The notes below the pieces were generated by a model, which saw only the letters and a program-made list of their open reading frames with translations, had not been told where the DNA came from and made no database searches. 52,762 nucleotides of DNA from JAKJEP01 sp964580995 (lineage in GTDB: Bacteria; Planctomycetota; Phycisphaerae; Sedimentisphaerales; SM23-30): positions 1 through 52,762 of the forward strand of contig CAZOMV010000031.1 of NCBI GenBank assembly GCA_964580995.1. The letters run 5' to 3'. Of the stretch, positions 51,490 through 52,762 are shown in pieces (positions within the stretch are counted from its first letter, which is position 1; each line of letters begins with the position of its first letter). A program made the translations under genes and the position numbers.

Positions 51490-52762
51490 ATGTTGAATAA
51501 AAACGAATTGAAAGAATATATGGCCCAAACCCAGGTCTCCGAACCGGTTGCCCTGCCGGAGGATCCCAGCGGGGCCATGGATCATGTATTAAGTGATCTC
51601 TGGCAGCCCGAAGAAAATCCCCAGGCCGCTCCCAAAACCGTTTTTGAAGACCGTTTGTGCGAATTGGGCCACATCTCCAGCGAGCAGATGGAGCAGGCCC
51701 GTTCCATTCATAAAAAGACTCCGCGCAAACGGCTGGGGCAGATTCTTCTGGAAATGGGTGTCGTCAGCGAAGTGGATCTCATGGCCTGCCTGGCCGAACA
51801 ATATGGGGTTCCCTTCCTGCGCGTGACCCGCGATCTGATCGACCCGAAAATTTTTGGGATGTTCGATAAGGCCTACCTGGAACAGCATCAGATTGTCCCT
51901 CTTTGCCTCGAAAACAATCAACTGGTCGTCGCCACAACCGACCCGACCAATGTCTTTTTACAGGATGAAATTAAGCGAAAGACCGGGAAATCCCTGCTGG
52001 TGAAGGTCTGCCCGTCCGAAGATATCAAAAACGTCCTCCAGGACCTGAACGCAACCGAAAGCGGCACCGATTACCAGGTGGACGATATTATCAAGAACAT
52101 CGAAGAAAATGACGTCGAAGTCGTTGATATCGAGGATGAGGACATCGCCGACATGGAGCGGATCGCCGGCGAATCGCCCATTATCAAATTCGTGAATTAT
52201 ATTATCTTCAATGCCGTAAAAGAGGGCGCTTCCGATATTCATATCGAACCGGGAGACAAAAAACTTCGCCTGCGCTATCGCATCGACGGTGTGCTGTTTG
52301 AAAATTTGAATCCCCCCTACAACATGCACGCCCCGATCGTTTCGCGTATCAAGATCATGGCCAATCTCGATATTGCCGAACGCCGGCTGCCCCAGGACGG
52401 CCGCATCCGTGTCGCGATTCACGGCCGGAATGTCGATATGCGTGTCTCCACCCTGCCTTCCTCCCACGGCGAAAAAGTGGTCATTCGTATCCTTGATACC
52501 GGCACCACCAAACGAAGCATGAGCGATCTGGGGATAGATCCCAACACCCTGGAAATCCTGAACCATCAGATCCACCAGCCCCACGGCATCATTCTGGTCA
52601 CCGGCCCGACCGGTTCCGGAAAAAGCACCACCCTCTATTCCGCCCTGGGAACCATGGACATCCGCCACCTGAATATTTCCACCGTGGAAGACCCCGTCGA
52701 ATATCAGCTCGATGGCATCACCCAGGTCCAGGTTCACGAACGCATCGGCATGTCGTTTTCCG
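51490..52762 (+). CDS. PilB/GspE-family pilus assembly ATPase (partial, runs off the window)
   Basis: 424 codons are present from ATG 51490 to the window edge without a stop. Residues 50-190 are the MshEN/GspE N-terminal domain (HISSEQMEQARSIHKK; LLEMGVVSEVDLMACLAEQYGVPF). Then an acidic linker, SPIIKFVNYIIFNAVKEGASDIHIEP, RLPQDGRIRVAI and Walker A GPTGSGKST with Lys378. The Asp box (STVEDPVEYQ) is present, but Walker B and the His box lie beyond the edge. It is distinct from the minus-strand GspE. The C-terminal end is missing because the window ends, not because the gene is broken. Confidence 0.93.
   Translation, partial: MLNKNELKEYMAQTQVSEPVALPEDPSGAMDHVLSDLWQPEENPQAAPKTVFEDRLCELGHISSEQMEQARSIHKKTPRKRLGQILLEMGVVSEVDLMACLAEQYGVPFLRVTRDLIDPKIFGMFDKAYLEQHQIVPLCLENNQLVVATTDPTNVFLQDEIKRKTGKSLLVKVCPSEDIKNVLQDLNATESGTDYQVDDIIKNIEENDVEVVDIEDEDIADMERIAGESPIIKFVNYIIFNAVKEGASDIHIEPGDKKLRLRYRIDGVLFENLNPPYNMHAPIVSRIKIMANLDIAERRLPQDGRIRVAIHGRNVDMRVSTLPSSHGEKVVIRILDTGTTKRSMSDLGIDPNTLEILNHQIHQPHGIILVTGPTGSGKSTTLYSALGTMDIRHLNISTVEDPVEYQLDGITQVQVHERIGMSFS

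Overview
The window looks like chromosomal DNA of a Gram-negative planctomycete-type bacterium, probably of the class Phycisphaerae. This is an inference from gene content, not from a marker-gene tree. The supporting clues are a very large surface protein with a planctomycete-style LEPR-XLL N-terminus (LEPLESRLLLS), a fused SecDF, a Kdo-8-phosphate synthase implying lipopolysaccharide, DUF4838 and glycoside hydrolase family 2 proteins, a TPR protein carrying RNA polymerase alpha C-terminal domains, and a degenerate two-component/HD-GYP signalling set. No rRNA, IS element, phage or CRISPR array is visible.

Layout. 1-3.6 kb: a secreted DUF4838 protein and a small CmpB-like membrane protein. 3.8-5.7 kb (minus): kdsA and a diacylglycerol-kinase-like lipid kinase. 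5.9-14.6 kb (plus): the TPR/alpha-CTD fusion, a SpoIID-like lipoprotein, tgt, yajC, a giant secDF and a LysM protein. 14.6-27.5 kb (minus): one long, tightly packed run starting with a PAS histidine kinase, a GAF-like/degenerate GGDEF protein and a STAS protein, and continuing into type IV pilus/type II secretion genes (ATPase, platform protein, PilM, PilN, PilO, a PilP/GspC-like protein, major pseudopilin, minor pseudopilins, a PilX/GspK-like protein). 27.7-29.4 kb (plus, divergent): a CheY-like receiver and an HD-GYP protein. 29.7-31.4 kb (minus): a LuxR-type regulator and one or two small unknown genes. 31.7-33.4 kb (minus): a PQQ-like beta-propeller protein and tRNA-Leu(UAA).

33.5-40.9 kb is a carbohydrate-use locus: an RraA-family protein is divergent from a GntR-type repressor, which is followed by a GH2 enzyme with an F5/8-type C-terminal domain, a uroporphyrinogen-decarboxylase-family methyltransferase and a sugar-porter MFS transporter. 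41.2-46.0 kb encodes the 1590-residue LEPR-XLL/lamin-tail/Ig-repeat surface protein. 46.1-47.9 kb: a YjdF-like membrane protein and a dGTPase-like HD hydrolase. 48.2 kb to the end: a second, separate pilM-pilN-pilO-pilP-like-pilB cluster on the plus strand, cut by the window edge.

The genes suggest a cell that builds two distinct pilus or pseudopilus machines, one of them encoded directly behind its own sensory and switching proteins, and that secretes enzymes and large adhesive proteins for life on polysaccharide-rich particles. The most unusual items are the TPR-double-alpha-CTD protein, the coiled-coil insertion in SecDF, the signalling genes embedded at the head of a pilus operon, and several structured non-coding stretches (39.3-39.4 kb, 40.9-41.1 kb, 48.0-48.2 kb).
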